Shown: positions 28,308 through 37,417 of the stretch, in pieces
Position numbering within the stretch: position 1 is the stretch's first letter
Layout of the letters: each line of letters begins with the position of its first letter
Source: Pleionea sediminis
GTDB lineage: Bacteria; Pseudomonadota; Gammaproteobacteria; Enterobacterales; Kangiellaceae
Direction of reading: 5' to 3'
Assembly (NCBI RefSeq): GCF_007570825.1
Contig: NZ_SUNB01000003.1
Span: 300,055-364,054 of the forward strand
Length of the DNA stretch: 64,000 nt
Notes under the pieces: generated by a model
What the model saw: only the letters and a program-made list of their open reading frames with translations
What the model was told of the DNA's origin: nothing
Database searches by the model: none
Position numbers and translations under genes: made by a program

Positions 28308-28775
28308 TTAAGCAGTTTTATCAGGTGAGTAAATCGCAGAAACCTGCCACCGCCCTTCGGTACCCGTAGAAGAGCACTGAACAATCTGCGCGGTTTGATA
28401 ACCGCCTATTCGATCATCTGAGGTTAACACCTGAGTCAATCGAGCCACCAAAGGCATGTGACTCACCAAAACCAAAACATCAGCGTCGGAATGCTCAATA
28501 AACTGAGCTAAAATCTCAGGATCCGCGTCGGGCGTTAGCAGCTTTTCTTCAACTCTTTCTGATGGAACCATCGATAGTGACTCCAGCAATAAATCACAAG
28601 TCTGCTTAGCTCGGCGGTAAGGACTGTGCCAAACAACACAGTCACTTGCCAAATCCAACTTGCGACAAACCGATACAACTTCTTCTCTGCCGAGATCCGT
28701 TAGCTCCCGCTCAACGTCACTATTGGCATGCCATTCGGCCTCGCCATGACGCATAATATAAAGCGTTCTCATCAA
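28308..28775 (-). CDS. sixA: Phosphohistidine phosphatase SixA
   Basis: 155 residues of the histidine phosphatase superfamily, with the RHG motif in YIMRHGEAEW and the second catalytic histidine in VLVSHMPLV. SixA removes phosphate from phosphohistidine in phosphotransfer proteins in E. coli. Its start overlaps the end of the adenosine kinase gene by four bases, indicating an operon. Confidence 0.85.
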   Translation of the reverse strand: MMRTLYIMRHGEAEWHANSDVERELTDLGREEVVSVCRKLDLASDCVVWHSPYRRAKQTCDLLLESLSMVPSERVEEKLLTPDADPEILAQFIEHSDADVLVLVSHMPLVARLTQVLTSDDRIGGYQTAQIVQCSSTGTEGRWQVSAIYSPDKTA

Positions 28776-29770
28776 AGTTCCTTTAAAAAGTTTTTGACCA
28801 ACTGCAAGCCTTCGCTCGACAATCGAGGCCCAAACTCTTGTACCAGCCGTGCAGAGGCAAAGCTCGCCAACCGACCTGAGGTTTCATAATTGAAGCCGTG
28901 GGTAATTCCGTAGAGAAATGCTCCTGCAAACAAATCGCCCGCACCGTTCGTATCAACCGCTTTCACTTTGTGCGCGTCAATGTCAATTCGACGCTCACCG
29001 TCCCATAGAACAGCGCCTTTTGGGCCTCGCGTTATTGCAAATGTTTTTGCAACATCCTTTAAAGCATCGAATGCTCGTTCAATATCAGATGATTCTGTAT
29101 AGGTAATGGCTTCTTCTTCATTACAAAACAAGATATCGACGCCAGTGCCCACCATATCTTTTAAACCATCATGGAAAAACTTAACCATACTCAGGTCAGA
29201 AAAAGACATCGCGACTTTCAAGCCCTTACTTTCAGCAATTTGTTTGGTTTTCATTGCTGCTTCGCGTGCCGCATCAGTACTGACCAAATATCCCTCAATG
29301 TACAACCACTCGGATTCATTTAAAGCTTGTTCATCCACTTGCTCAAAACCTAAGTCTCCGGTAATTCCCAGATGAGTATTCATCGTTCGGTCTGCATCGG
29401 GAGTCACCATAACGATGCAACGCCCTGTATGCCCAGCTTCTCGGGTTTGCTCAGTCAAATTAGAGTTCACACCCTCACGCTCCAAATCCTCGGCGTAGAA
29501 TGTGCCCATTTCATCATTCGCTATTTTACAACTGTAGAAGGTCTTAGCGCCCAATTTTGCAGCACCGATTACCGAGTTCGCTGCCGAGCCGCCACAAGCA
29601 CGATGATGATGAGTACCGGGTAATGCATCGAGCAGAAAATTTTGACGTTCTTCATCAACCAACGTCATGATGCCCTTCTCGATTTCCAATTGTTTTAAGT
29701 TTTCCTCGCTAACTTCAACTTCAATATCAACGAGTGCGTTACCGATCCCATAAATATGGTATTTCTTCAT
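28772..29770 (-). CDS. Adenosine kinase (PfkB family sugar kinase)
   Basis: 332 residues of the ribokinase/PfkB family. N-terminal YGIGNALVDIE, the GGSAANS substrate motif and the C-terminal DTNGAGDLFAGAF with its catalytic aspartate are intact. Similarity in the N-terminal pattern is to bacterial adenosine kinases, which salvage adenosine to AMP; other nucleoside or sugar substrates are possible. First gene of the adenosine kinase-sixA pair, divergent from the PTPS-like gene. Confidence 0.87.
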   Translation of the reverse strand: MKKYHIYGIGNALVDIEVEVSEENLKQLEIEKGIMTLVDEERQNFLLDALPGTHHHRACGGSAANSVIGAAKLGAKTFYSCKIANDEMGTFYAEDLEREGVNSNLTEQTREAGHTGRCIVMVTPDADRTMNTHLGITGDLGFEQVDEQALNESEWLYIEGYLVSTDAAREAAMKTKQIAESKGLKVAMSFSDLSMVKFFHDGLKDMVGTGVDILFCNEEEAITYTESSDIERAFDALKDVAKTFAITRGPKGAVLWDGERRIDIDAHKVKAVDTNGAGDLFAGAFLYGITHGFNYETSGRLASFASARLVQEFGPRLSSEGLQLVKNFLKEL

Positions 29771-29864
29771 ACTTGAGTGCCTTGTTTTATCGCAAATGTG
29801 TTAAAATTTATTCATTGTAACGAATAGACTGCATTAAACAGGCAGAGCTGAATAATTTCAAGAC

Positions 29865-30716
29865 ATGACGACATTATTTGTTGAACAACTTACAGTGATT
29901 GATTTTTCTTATTTTCACCCAACGCGCGGAATCGTTGGTGAAAGCTGGATTATGGATGTTGAACTCGAGGGCGATCTCGATGACAACGGTATGGTTTTTG
30001 ACTTTACTCATGTCAAAAAACAAATTAAATCTCACGTTGATAAACTCATTGACCATAAATTCGTCGTGGCTAAAGATTACCCACTGTTAGATACTCGTTT
30101 AAAACATGACGAACTAGCGCTCGAACTAAAAACAGAAAGCGGAAAACTTTACCGCCATCTCTCGCCAGTTCAAGCCGTCGCTTTTGTTCCTGGTAATGAA
30201 ATAACCATTGCAAACGCAACACCTTTCATCCATGACAGCCTTATGGCCATTCTTCCCAAAAACGTCACAGGATTAAACATCACTTTAAGGGAAGAAGTGA
30301 TTGATGGTGCTTTTTATCATTACTCTCATGGCTTAAAGAAACATTTTGGAGATTGCCAAAGAATCGCTCATGGCCATCGATCACGCATCAACGTTTTTAG
30401 AAATGGTCAAAGAGACTCTCATTGCGAGCAAAGTATCGCAGAACGCTGGAAGGATATTTATTTAATTACAAAAGAAGATATTGCTGAAAAAACTGAACTT
30501 GGTGGACAACCCTACTATATTGTTCGTTATAGCGCTAATCAGGGATTATTTGAGCTAACTATTCCAGTGGAAGTTTGCGATATTTTATCAACCGACTCTA
30601 CCGTAGAGTTAATTGCAGAGCATTTATGTCAATGCCTTAAAAAAGATTATCCAAACGATCGAATCAAAATTCGAGCTTTTGAAGGCGTTCAAAAAGGCGC
30701 TGTTTCAGAACACTAG
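29865..30716 (+). CDS. 6-pyruvoyl-tetrahydropterin synthase/QueD-family protein, double length
   Basis: 283 residues, about twice QueD. The first half (1-120) has a PTPS-like fold start and DFTHVKKQIK but lacks the zinc ligands. The second half carries YHYSHGLKKHFGDCQRIAHGHRSRI with histidines and cysteine as in the active site of 6-carboxytetrahydropterin synthase. It may act in queuosine or pterin synthesis, but the duplication suggests one catalytic and one structural half. Single gene on the plus strand. Confidence 0.78.
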   Translation: MTTLFVEQLTVIDFSYFHPTRGIVGESWIMDVELEGDLDDNGMVFDFTHVKKQIKSHVDKLIDHKFVVAKDYPLLDTRLKHDELALELKTESGKLYRHLSPVQAVAFVPGNEITIANATPFIHDSLMAILPKNVTGLNITLREEVIDGAFYHYSHGLKKHFGDCQRIAHGHRSRINVFRNGQRDSHCEQSIAERWKDIYLITKEDIAEKTELGGQPYYIVRYSANQGLFELTIPVEVCDILSTDSTVELIAEHLCQCLKKDYPNDRIKIRAFEGVQKGAVSEH

Positions 30717-30794
30717 CAAAGAATGCAATTAACAAAACTTAAACTCATTCAGTTGATGCCTTGTTAATTGCTCTATCTAAATAATACACCAATA

Positions 30795-31601
30795 CTAAAG
30801 TTTGAACTCACTCCATATCGGACAGTGATCGGATGGTTTTTCCATACCGCGAATGTCATAGTCAATTCCTGCAGCGACACACTTGTCGTATAAATTTTTT
30901 GTCGCAATAATCAAGTCAATTCTTAGACCTCGTTTAGGATCATCTTCAAATCCTTTACTGCGGTAATCGAACCAGCTGTAACAATCATCCACTTCAGGAT
31001 AGTATTTACGAAAAGTATCAAAATATCCTTTGTCCATTAATTCGTTTAACCACTCTCGCTCTTCCGGCAAAAAGCTGCATTTCCCAGTACGTAACCAACG
31101 CTTTTTGTTTTGCTCGCCAATACCGATATCAATATCTTGATGAGAAATATTAAAATCACCCATGATGATGAAGTTTTCATGAGGTTCTTTCTCGACCATT
31201 TCATTTAGGTCTCGGTAAAACCGTTCTTTTGCGGGAAACTTAGTTTCGTGAGCTCGGTTTTCACCCTGCGGGAAATAACCATTAAACACGCCTATCATTT
31301 TCCCATCAACGTCAAAAAATGTCGTTAATGCACGCCGCTGTGCATCCACTTCATCCGTTAAAAATCCTTTGACAACTTTAACCGGCTTCGTTTTCGAAAG
31401 TGTTGCAACACCGTAATGACCTTTTTGCCCATGAAACTCAACGTGATATCCAAGCTTTTCAACGTCTTCAACGGGAAATTGCTCATCAGCAACTTTTGTC
31501 TCTTGGAGCCCAATAACATCAGGCTGCAAACGATTAATGACTTCTTCAAGCTGATGTAACCTTGCGCGAATACTATTTATATTGAAAGAAACGATTTTCA
31601 A
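30795..31601 (-). CDS. xthA: Exodeoxyribonuclease III
   Basis: 268 residues of the exonuclease-endonuclease-phosphatase fold. Visible motifs are FNINSIRAR, LQETKVAD with the metal-binding Glu, MGDFNI, and the C-terminal SDHCPIW with catalytic Asp-His. It removes abasic sites and 3' blocks in base excision repair. Single gene, convergent with the PTPS-like gene. Confidence 0.93.
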   Translation of the reverse strand: MKIVSFNINSIRARLHQLEEVINRLQPDVIGLQETKVADEQFPVEDVEKLGYHVEFHGQKGHYGVATLSKTKPVKVVKGFLTDEVDAQRRALTTFFDVDGKMIGVFNGYFPQGENRAHETKFPAKERFYRDLNEMVEKEPHENFIIMGDFNISHQDIDIGIGEQNKKRWLRTGKCSFLPEEREWLNELMDKGYFDTFRKYYPEVDDCYSWFDYRSKGFEDDPKRGLRIDLIIATKNLYDKCVAAGIDYDIRGMEKPSDHCPIWSEFKL

Positions 31602-31739
31602 TTGAAATCTCCAACAACTTTGTTTTTTTAGTTCTACTCTTTGTGTTTATCGAAATACCGACCGAACAACACAATAAATAACAATCAATACCGACCATCC
31701 CGTCATTTATTTAAACGACAATAGTTCCTTTGAACTCGG

Positions 31740-33563
31740 CTATAACCAGATAATCGATGGCTTTTCAACACTCTCCTTTTTTAGCGAACAGGTGTTTTTG
31801 TCGGCTGCTTTCAGTGTGATTTTTCTTTCCATTAATTCATCCCGTCTAAAGCTATGAACTGAAACTTCATCACCTGGATTATATTCAGAAAAGCGCGAAT
31901 CTATGGAGCTAGCATCGACCTTAATTCCATCTATCGCAATCACAATATCACCGGCCGACAATCCTGCCAGATGCGCATTCGAGTCATGATATACGACCGA
32001 TAATTCAGCTCCCATACTATGACTTTTAACTAACGCACCCAAATTAACTTTTGCCTCATCCTTATCCGTTGTTAAATTTTTATAATCTTGTACAGTGTGC
32101 CAGGTTAATTGAACACCCGCTTCTTTTAGTAAATTTTCAAGAGGTAAATCTTCCGTTGAGTAAACAGCTTGTTGAATAAACTCAGCTAATTCAAGTTTAA
32201 ACTCACTCTTTAATAAACTTTCTAACTCTGTTTCTTCCAAACCTTTATGTACGCTACCATAAGATTGCCATAAGTACTGCATGACATTCTCCAGCGATTG
32301 TTTGTTGCCTGTCTGCTGACGAATTATTAAATCCAAACATAAAGCAATCAATTTCCCTTTTGTGTAATAACTGACAATGGCATTCGGTGCATTCTCGCCC
32401 TGCAAGTAAAAACGCGTCCAGGCATCAAAACTCGATTCAGCCACACTCTGAGTTAAACGCCCCGCCCCTCGATACACTCGCGTGATAACTTGAGCGATTA
32501 GCTTTAAATATTGTTCTTCATTAATAACGCCCGCTTCATAAGTGATTCGATCTTCGTAGTAAGACGTGATTCCTTCAAAAATCCACAATTGCTCTGTATA
32601 TGTTTCTTGACTCAAATCATATGGCAAAAAACTGGCTGGCTTAATTTGCTTTACATTCCAGGTATGAAAATATTCGTGACTGCACAAGGTTAAAAAATTG
32701 ATGTAATTATCAGATAATGATTTATCTTCCTGGCTCGGCAAATCTTTACGAGAGCAATGAAGCGCTGTTGAACTTCGATGCTCAAGTCCGCCGTATCCAT
32801 TGCCTAAAACCGTTACTAAAAATACATATTTATCAACACAATTTGGCAGTTCGCCAAAAATTTGAATTTGTCTTTCACAAATAAGTTTTAGATCAGCGAC
32901 GATTCTCTGTGTGTCTGCCTTGTGTTTTCCATAAATAGCCAGCTGGTGAGGAACTCCCAACACGTCAAACAACTCGATTGTTAAGTCAGCCATTTCAACG
33001 GGGTGATCAATTAGCTCTTGATAATCCTCAGCGAAGAAATCCCAAGTTGAAACATTAGAGTCTTTAATCGGCTTTTCATGTTGAGTTGCATCACCGCTAG
33101 GTGTCATTGATGTCGCAATCACCCAGTCATTAGCAAAATTTTCTTTAGGTTTGTGAATGGATAACTCACACTCACTTTCTTCCATCCCCTCTGGAAAAAG
33201 AAATAAACTGGTCCCATTGAAAAAAGCGTGTGTTTGATCTAAATGCGCACCACGCACAGATAAGTCCCAGGCATAAACTTGGTATTCGAGAATAACATCA
33301 CGCGAAGTATTTTTTAGTTGCCAGGTGGAGCCACTGATCTTTTTGTAATCAATGGATTGATTAGCGGCATCATATGCTTTGAATTGAACAATATGACGCG
33401 CAAAATTACGAATCATATAGCTGCCAGGAATCCACTGCGGAAGAGAGAACACTTGCGATTCTCTTGCACTATCCAACTCCAGACGTACTCTGAATAGATG
33501 AGCAGCGGCATCTTCTATCCATACTTGATATTTCATTACGTCATTTTGATTATTTTGAGCCAT
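31740..33563 (-). CDS. M61-family glycyl aminopeptidase with PDZ domain
   Basis: 607 residues. An N-terminal beta domain (1-170), a thermolysin-like catalytic domain with HEYFHTWN (zinc motif, His at 296 and 300) and VFEG-like third-ligand segment (WIFEGITSYYED), and a C-terminal PDZ domain (AHLAGLSAGDIVIAIDGI). There is no signal peptide, so it is probably cytoplasmic. M61 enzymes release N-terminal glycine or alanine; the physiological role is poorly known. Confidence 0.9.
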   Translation of the reverse strand: MAQNNQNDVMKYQVWIEDAAAHLFRVRLELDSARESQVFSLPQWIPGSYMIRNFARHIVQFKAYDAANQSIDYKKISGSTWQLKNTSRDVILEYQVYAWDLSVRGAHLDQTHAFFNGTSLFLFPEGMEESECELSIHKPKENFANDWVIATSMTPSGDATQHEKPIKDSNVSTWDFFAEDYQELIDHPVEMADLTIELFDVLGVPHQLAIYGKHKADTQRIVADLKLICERQIQIFGELPNCVDKYVFLVTVLGNGYGGLEHRSSTALHCSRKDLPSQEDKSLSDNYINFLTLCSHEYFHTWNVKQIKPASFLPYDLSQETYTEQLWIFEGITSYYEDRITYEAGVINEEQYLKLIAQVITRVYRGAGRLTQSVAESSFDAWTRFYLQGENAPNAIVSYYTKGKLIALCLDLIIRQQTGNKQSLENVMQYLWQSYGSVHKGLEETELESLLKSEFKLELAEFIQQAVYSTEDLPLENLLKEAGVQLTWHTVQDYKNLTTDKDEAKVNLGALVKSHSMGAELSVVYHDSNAHLAGLSAGDIVIAIDGIKVDASSIDSRFSEYNPGDEVSVHSFRRDELMERKITLKAADKNTCSLKKESVEKPSIIWL

Positions 33564-33731
33564 TGCATTCCCAAACGATTATCGATTTTCCACAATTCTA
33601 TAATATTCGATCGGGTGATTGCACGTTACGGCTCATATCCTTTCTTCAAGTAAAAAGAAATCATCAAACCAATTCCTTTTGATTAGATAGGTGAGCGATT
33701 TCCCTTATATTTTTAATTGTTTTTAATGAGA

Positions 33732-33929
33732 TTAAGCGGCGAATTTATCATCAGCTCCATGAAGTTCCATAAGTGCAATATAAAGCTCAACTGCTTCAGA
33801 AGCTTCTTCAGGAGTCGCATAAGGACCTAGCAGGTCGCCCTCTCTGGTTTTGAAATACCAGCTATTACCTCGTTGTACATAGCGAGAGCTACAACTGAAC
33901 TCTTGCTCAAGAATATCCGTCTTACGCAC
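33732..33929 (-). CDS. Small DUF6316-like protein
   Basis: 65 residues with the pattern NSWYFKTREGDLLGPY and a helical tail with EEASEAVELYI, which I recognise as DUF6316-type. These are small soluble proteins of unknown function found mainly in marine gammaproteobacteria. A second protein with a similar core (WYLK...GP) is encoded 380 bases away. Stand-alone gene. Confidence 0.7.
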   Translation of the reverse strand: MRKTDILEQEFSCSSRYVQRGNSWYFKTREGDLLGPYATPEEASEAVELYIALMELHGADDKFAA

Positions 33930-34223
33930 AGTGTTGTCCTGCCTTTGTTAAAAACTATGACTCAAATCCTTTGACGAACGTCCCTTTAATCCGTTAGAAA
34001 TCATAGTGAGAACCAGTTCACAGATCTAGGTTATTTGAGCGTTACTATTTCACAAAATCCTGTATAGCCCGGTTGAACACTGTTTTTTTGGCATTTTTAG
34101 ATTCTTGAGGAAATAAAAAACATCATGTAGGAATAATGAGCTAAAAGACAAAGTTGATGCTTAATCGAATTAACGGATACTTTTATTCATCTTTGCAAAT
34201 GAAGATTCTACGCAGAAATAAAA
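33930..34223. other. Intergenic region between two small genes
   Basis: AT-rich, with no gene found. It includes the upstream region of the 33929 start and ends at the terminator of the 34308-34538 gene. Confidence 0.4.
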
Positions 34224-34255
34224 AGCCCAGCAAAAATTAAAGTCTTTACTGGGCT
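34224..34255 (-). terminator. Terminator of the small gene at 34308-34538
   Basis: AGCCCAG and CTGGGCT flank an 18-base A-rich loop. On the minus strand the stem is followed by TTTTTATTT, and it lies about 50 bases after the stop. Confidence 0.75.
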
Positions 34256-34307
34256 CAAATTAATTATTTTAAATATAGAGATTAATTTCAAATCTCTACT
34301 CTGCTTT

Positions 34308-34538
34308 TTATGCGACGTCTTCCAGATTTTCAAGCAAAGCCATTAGAATACTGGCCTTCCGAATAGTATCGTCGTAAGAAACTTCTGGTCCAACGGGAGG
34401 ATTGTCTTGAATTTTCAAGTACCATCCATCATCGTTGTTATATATGAAATAACTTAACGCCGCAGCTCGATTTTCACTCGCTCTTTCCATAGCGTATACC
34501 TCACCTTCATTAGTAAATAACAAAAAACGACTCGCCAA
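34308..34538 (-). CDS. Small acidic protein, distant relative of the DUF6316-like neighbour
   Basis: 76 residues. The core DGWYLKIQDNPPVGPEVSYDDT followed by a helix resembles the W-Y-[FL]-K...GP...E/D...A pattern of the 33732-33929 protein, which suggests an old duplication. No membrane segment or signal. It has its own terminator. Function unknown. Confidence 0.6.
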   Translation of the reverse strand: MASRFLLFTNEGEVYAMERASENRAAALSYFIYNNDDGWYLKIQDNPPVGPEVSYDDTIRKASILMALLENLEDVA

Positions 34539-35165
34539 TTCCTTTGCAATAAGTCCGCTTCATCCTTGAGGGTTATCGTTCAAACTTTCGCCATTTTAAT
34601 GTGATGCAAATCACATTTATAGGTAAATTATTAACAAATTTATTATTGATTATTCACAGTACTTGATACTTTTTCACAAAAGTCTCTTTTCCTTTATAAT
34701 CATAGACTTACTGTGATTAGGAGGCTTCAAAACTTATACTTTCTCACTTATAAGCCAGAATGTTTATCCACTAAATGCAAATTTTCGGCACATGCTGAAA
34801 AATGCAGTATCAAGAAGAAAAGCATAGCTAATGAGTCTTGGAGTCAGCAAAAAACTTACACCAGTCAATGGTTTTGATTCGACGGATTCATAGTCTAAAA
34901 CTACATAGGAAGCCTTTTGCTCTTACATTGACAGTTTCGCTAACAAACGCTGGCGATTTCTTACAAGCAAGGTAACTTCAACCTTTGAAGCAGGAGCAAA
35001 GAGAACCGATCATGGCTTCCTCTCTTTGTTCCTGCAGATCGTTCGTGAATAGAGAACCAGCCTTTTAAATAATGCTCTAAAACTCATCTTCCATTTAATT
35101 TTTCCTTAACTGAGCACAGCCAGAACTTTTATGGTCTTTTTAATGATTCCTGTATTTAGATAGTT
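34539..35165. other. 627-base intergenic region with a strong hairpin
   Basis: No convincing gene. The main feature is a 15-base-pair stem at 34990-35035. The rest is AT-rich, with a promoter-like stretch near 34690-34710 (TTCCTTTATAATCATAG). Confidence 0.45.
34990..35035. repeat. Long inverted repeat, possible structured RNA
   Basis: GCAGGAGCAAAGAGA (34990-35004) pairs with TCTCTTTGTTCCTGC (35021-35035) with one G-U wobble, around a 16-base loop. No T run follows on either strand, so it is not an ordinary terminator. It lies alone in a gene-free stretch. Confidence 0.6.
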
Positions 35166-35816
35166 TTAATCACGCGCTCGAACAAAAACAGGTGAATTAG
35201 GTTCCTCTACCACATCTTTTTTAACATTACTCCAATTAAGATTTGGGTATTTTTTTTGTAATAAAGCCAAATCTCTCTTAGACTTATCGGAAATCATCCA
35301 ATAACCAGACCCGACTAAAGGAACTCCGATAAAGTTTTTTCCGTTGTATACCGGCTGAATTGCATATTCACCAATATAAATAATTTTTCCAGCCTCTGCT
35401 TGAAACTTAAGAGAAAATTCATCCTTTGAGCTCCAACGTGAGTGTGTATAAGCGTATGATTGAGTCATTTCAGTTGCAAAGATTTCATAGGTTCCAGCTG
35501 GAACTATATATGCGAAAATATTACCTGAGTTTTTACTTTCTTTGAAATCAAAGTCGTATCTACCAAAAGGAACATTTTTGTCCACTTTTCCCTTTATAAT
35601 ATTGCTGTAGGGATTTTCATCATTAATTGATCTAAATTGTAATGACCAACTGTCAAAACTTTGTAGTCCATTAGCTCTAGATAAAGAACCAACAATGAGA
35701 GAAGAGTTGCCATTTATAGCATCAGCCTTAATTACTTTTGGTAACTCAGGTCTGGCTGTACAGCCTGCAATAAAAAAACTAACGAATATTGTTATTGATG
35801 AAATAAATTTATTCAT
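35166..35816 (-). CDS. Predicted lipoprotein of unknown function
   Basis: 216 residues. Signal peptide with lipobox IAGC at about residue 19. The rest is beta-rich (GNIFAYIVPAGTYEIFATE, GKIIYIGEYAIQP), reminiscent of small secreted beta-sandwich proteins. I do not recognise the family. It stands alone next to the cassette pair at 36.3 kb; no attC lies directly at its end, so it is not clearly a cassette gene. Confidence 0.7.
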   Translation of the reverse strand: MNKFISSITIFVSFFIAGCTARPELPKVIKADAINGNSSLIVGSLSRANGLQSFDSWSLQFRSINDENPYSNIIKGKVDKNVPFGRYDFDFKESKNSGNIFAYIVPAGTYEIFATEMTQSYAYTHSRWSSKDEFSLKFQAEAGKIIYIGEYAIQPVYNGKNFIGVPLVGSGYWMISDKSKRDLALLQKKYPNLNWSNVKKDVVEEPNSPVFVRARD

Positions 35817-36300
35817 AGTTATCCTTTGATAATCTTTGCCATTATATAAAATACTTAACAGCCGTGCTTACGACGACGTTGAAGCGACAGAGCCACAGAA
35901 AAAAACGTACAGTATGTAAGTTATACAGTGTAGCATACCTCGGTTTAGTTTTTATCGATTCAAATTCCCAAGCGATTTAGTATGTCTATCGAGAATTTCT
36001 GAACAACCCTAAAAACCGAGCTATGAATAAAGGCGCAATAAATCTCTAAGCATTTCAGAGGATTCACAATACCTATCTTATTCTCCGACGTAAGAGGAAA
36101 CGCGTACTCAACCAGCATTCAGTTTCACAACTGCGAGTAAAAAAACAAATATAATTAGGAAAGTTTACTTACGATTTTTAGGATATGGACCATAAGAATG
36201 ATGCACGGAGCCGGAGTTTTTTTTCTATTTACTTCAATACATTAAAACTCACTTGGTGCACTTTTGATGTAAAGATTTGAATTGAATTCTGATATACAAT
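35817..36300. other. Gene-free region with a copy of the tRNA-Leu 3' end
   Basis: About 480 bases with no gene. Bases 36191-36217 match 37301-37327 (the 3' end of leuZ and its flank) at 24 of 27 positions, followed by eight T. The rest shows nothing recognisable. Confidence 0.5.
36191..36217. repeat. Imperfect direct repeat of the tRNA-Leu 3' end (left copy)
   Basis: CATAAGAATG.TGC.CGG.GCCGGAGT at 36191-36217 corresponds to 37301-37327, with three mismatches. The right copy is the 3' acceptor/T-arm end of leuZ plus flank. The 1.1 kb between them holds the two cassette genes, so this could be a remnant attachment site. Confidence 0.65.
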
Positions 36301-36362
36301 CATTAACAATTCGCTTAGAAGCGCTGTTGTTTTTGACGCCTATCTTCAGCGCCTTGTTATGA
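36301..36362. other. attC site of cassette 36357-36698
   Basis: 62 bases from ATTAAC to GTTATGA, forming an imperfect palindrome with CGCTTAGAAGCGCTG left and CTTCAGCGCC right. It is nearly the same as the attC at 60683-60744. The TAA stop of the adjoining gene lies inside the right core box, a common feature of integron cassettes. Confidence 0.75.
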
Positions 36363-36698
36363 GTATTTATAGGTGTACCAAATAGTATTGTCACCACTTT
36401 CATCACCTACTCCAATCTTATGGGGCAACCCAGCCGACTTAAAAATATTGTTCAGCTGAAGCATTTTCTCTTTTGCTTCCTCAAAGCTAGTTTCAATGTA
36501 ACCACTCCCATTCATTAGTTCAGCGGTACTCGTTTCCATTCCAATCTCTATTTGGCTATCTACTCTATTTTTGAGAACGCCTTTATTGTTAAATCCAGAC
36601 GAGTAAACATATAACCCTAGTTTAGCCAGTTCGATATGCGCTTTTATAGGTTCCAAACCTTTTGGAGCAACAACCTCAAAGTAAAAGCTACCTTCCAT
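36357..36698 (-). CDS. Cassette-encoded small protein of unknown function
   Basis: 113 residues from the ATG at 36698 (MEGSFYFEVV). An ATG at 36725 would place the first nine codons inside the attC at 36708-36775, so the inner start is preferred. Soluble, mixed alpha/beta, no known motif. The stop codon is embedded in the attC core box downstream. Function unknown. Confidence 0.65.
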   Translation of the reverse strand: MEGSFYFEVVAPKGLEPIKAHIELAKLGLYVYSSGFNNKGVLKNRVDSQIEIGMETSTAELMNGSGYIETSFEEAKEKMLQLNNIFKSAGLPHKIGVGDESGDNTIWYTYKYS

Positions 36699-36707
36699 AT
36701 TAATTAC

Positions 36708-36775
36708 ACATAACATCGTACACACTGGCGCAAAGCCGCAGGCGAAGCAAATGAGTGTGATGCACCTTGTTATGA
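36708..36775. other. attC site between the two cassettes at 36-37 kb
   Basis: 68 bases from ACATAAC to GTTATGA with imperfectly complementary arms (ACATCGTACACACT / GAGTGTGATGCACCTT). The TAA stop of the gene at 36770-37066 lies inside the right core box. Confidence 0.72.
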
Positions 36776-37066
36776 CTTTTTATTTGCTAACTTTTCAATT
36801 AGTTTAGGATCATTGTTTATTTGCTTCTCTATAATGTCAAGAAGGTCACTTGTACTTGGTTTCCCGATGGGAACGAAGTCAAGGATGATACTTACCAATA
36901 CCACGCAGGCTAACGTGTATAGGTGAGGCTCACTATTTTCTATGATTCCAAAGCTGACTAAAGCTACAACTACCAAAGCATATGTAGCCATAGCACAGTA
37001 AAACGCTTTGATTTTGGTTTGATTTTTTCTTGCTACTAAGTACAGATTTAGATCACTTTCACTCAT
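36770..37066 (-). CDS. Cassette-encoded small membrane protein
   Basis: 98 residues with two membrane helices (AMATYALVVVALVSFGII and LYTLACVVLVSIILDFV) and charged ends. Stop codon within the attC core box (TCATAAC). No family recognised. Upstream (to 37300) there is no second attC, so this is the first cassette of the pair or an anchored remnant. Confidence 0.65.
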   Translation of the reverse strand: MSESDLNLYLVARKNQTKIKAFYCAMATYALVVVALVSFGIIENSEPHLYTLACVVLVSIILDFVPIGKPSTSDLLDIIEKQINNDPKLIEKLANKKS

Positions 37067-37308
37067 TGTTTCCTAATTCCTAAATTTAAGCATAATCAGT
37101 AATTATATTCACTAAAGCGCATTTAATAAGTATAAACAGCCTTAGCTTTTCAAATTACCCATAATTATCAGCTAGACATCAAAATATATCGCATAGAGAT
37201 TTGCTTTATGGTAACTATTAAAAATCGAATAGAGAATGCCAAACGAGAAAAATATTAGGAACAGATATTAGGAAATATTCGGAAGTTAGTATGTGTTAAT
37301 CATAAGAA

Positions 37309-37395
37309 TGGTGCCCGGGGCCGGAGTCGAACCGGCACGGTGTTGCCACCGAGGGATTTTAAGTCCCTTGCGTCTACCAATTTCGCCACCCGGGC
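37309..37395 (-). tRNA. leuZ: tRNA-Leu (UAA)
   Basis: 87 bases with encoded CCA. Acceptor GCCCGGG/CCCGGGC, anticodon loop ACTTAAAA with anticodon TAA, long variable arm (class II tRNA) and T loop GGTTCGACTCC. Third of a glyW-cysT-leuZ group, the same order as next to pgsA in E. coli. Confidence 0.97.
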
Positions 37396-37417
37396 ATTGC
37401 GCCCTCTAAAGAGGAAA

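Larger units (their letters stand above)
36301..37066 (-). mobile_element. Pair of integron cassettes next to leuZ
   Basis: Two cassettes with attC sites at 36301-36362 and 36708-36775 and two small genes. They lie away from the main array and between two copies of a 27-bp tRNA-Leu end sequence. No integrase is adjacent. Confidence 0.65.
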
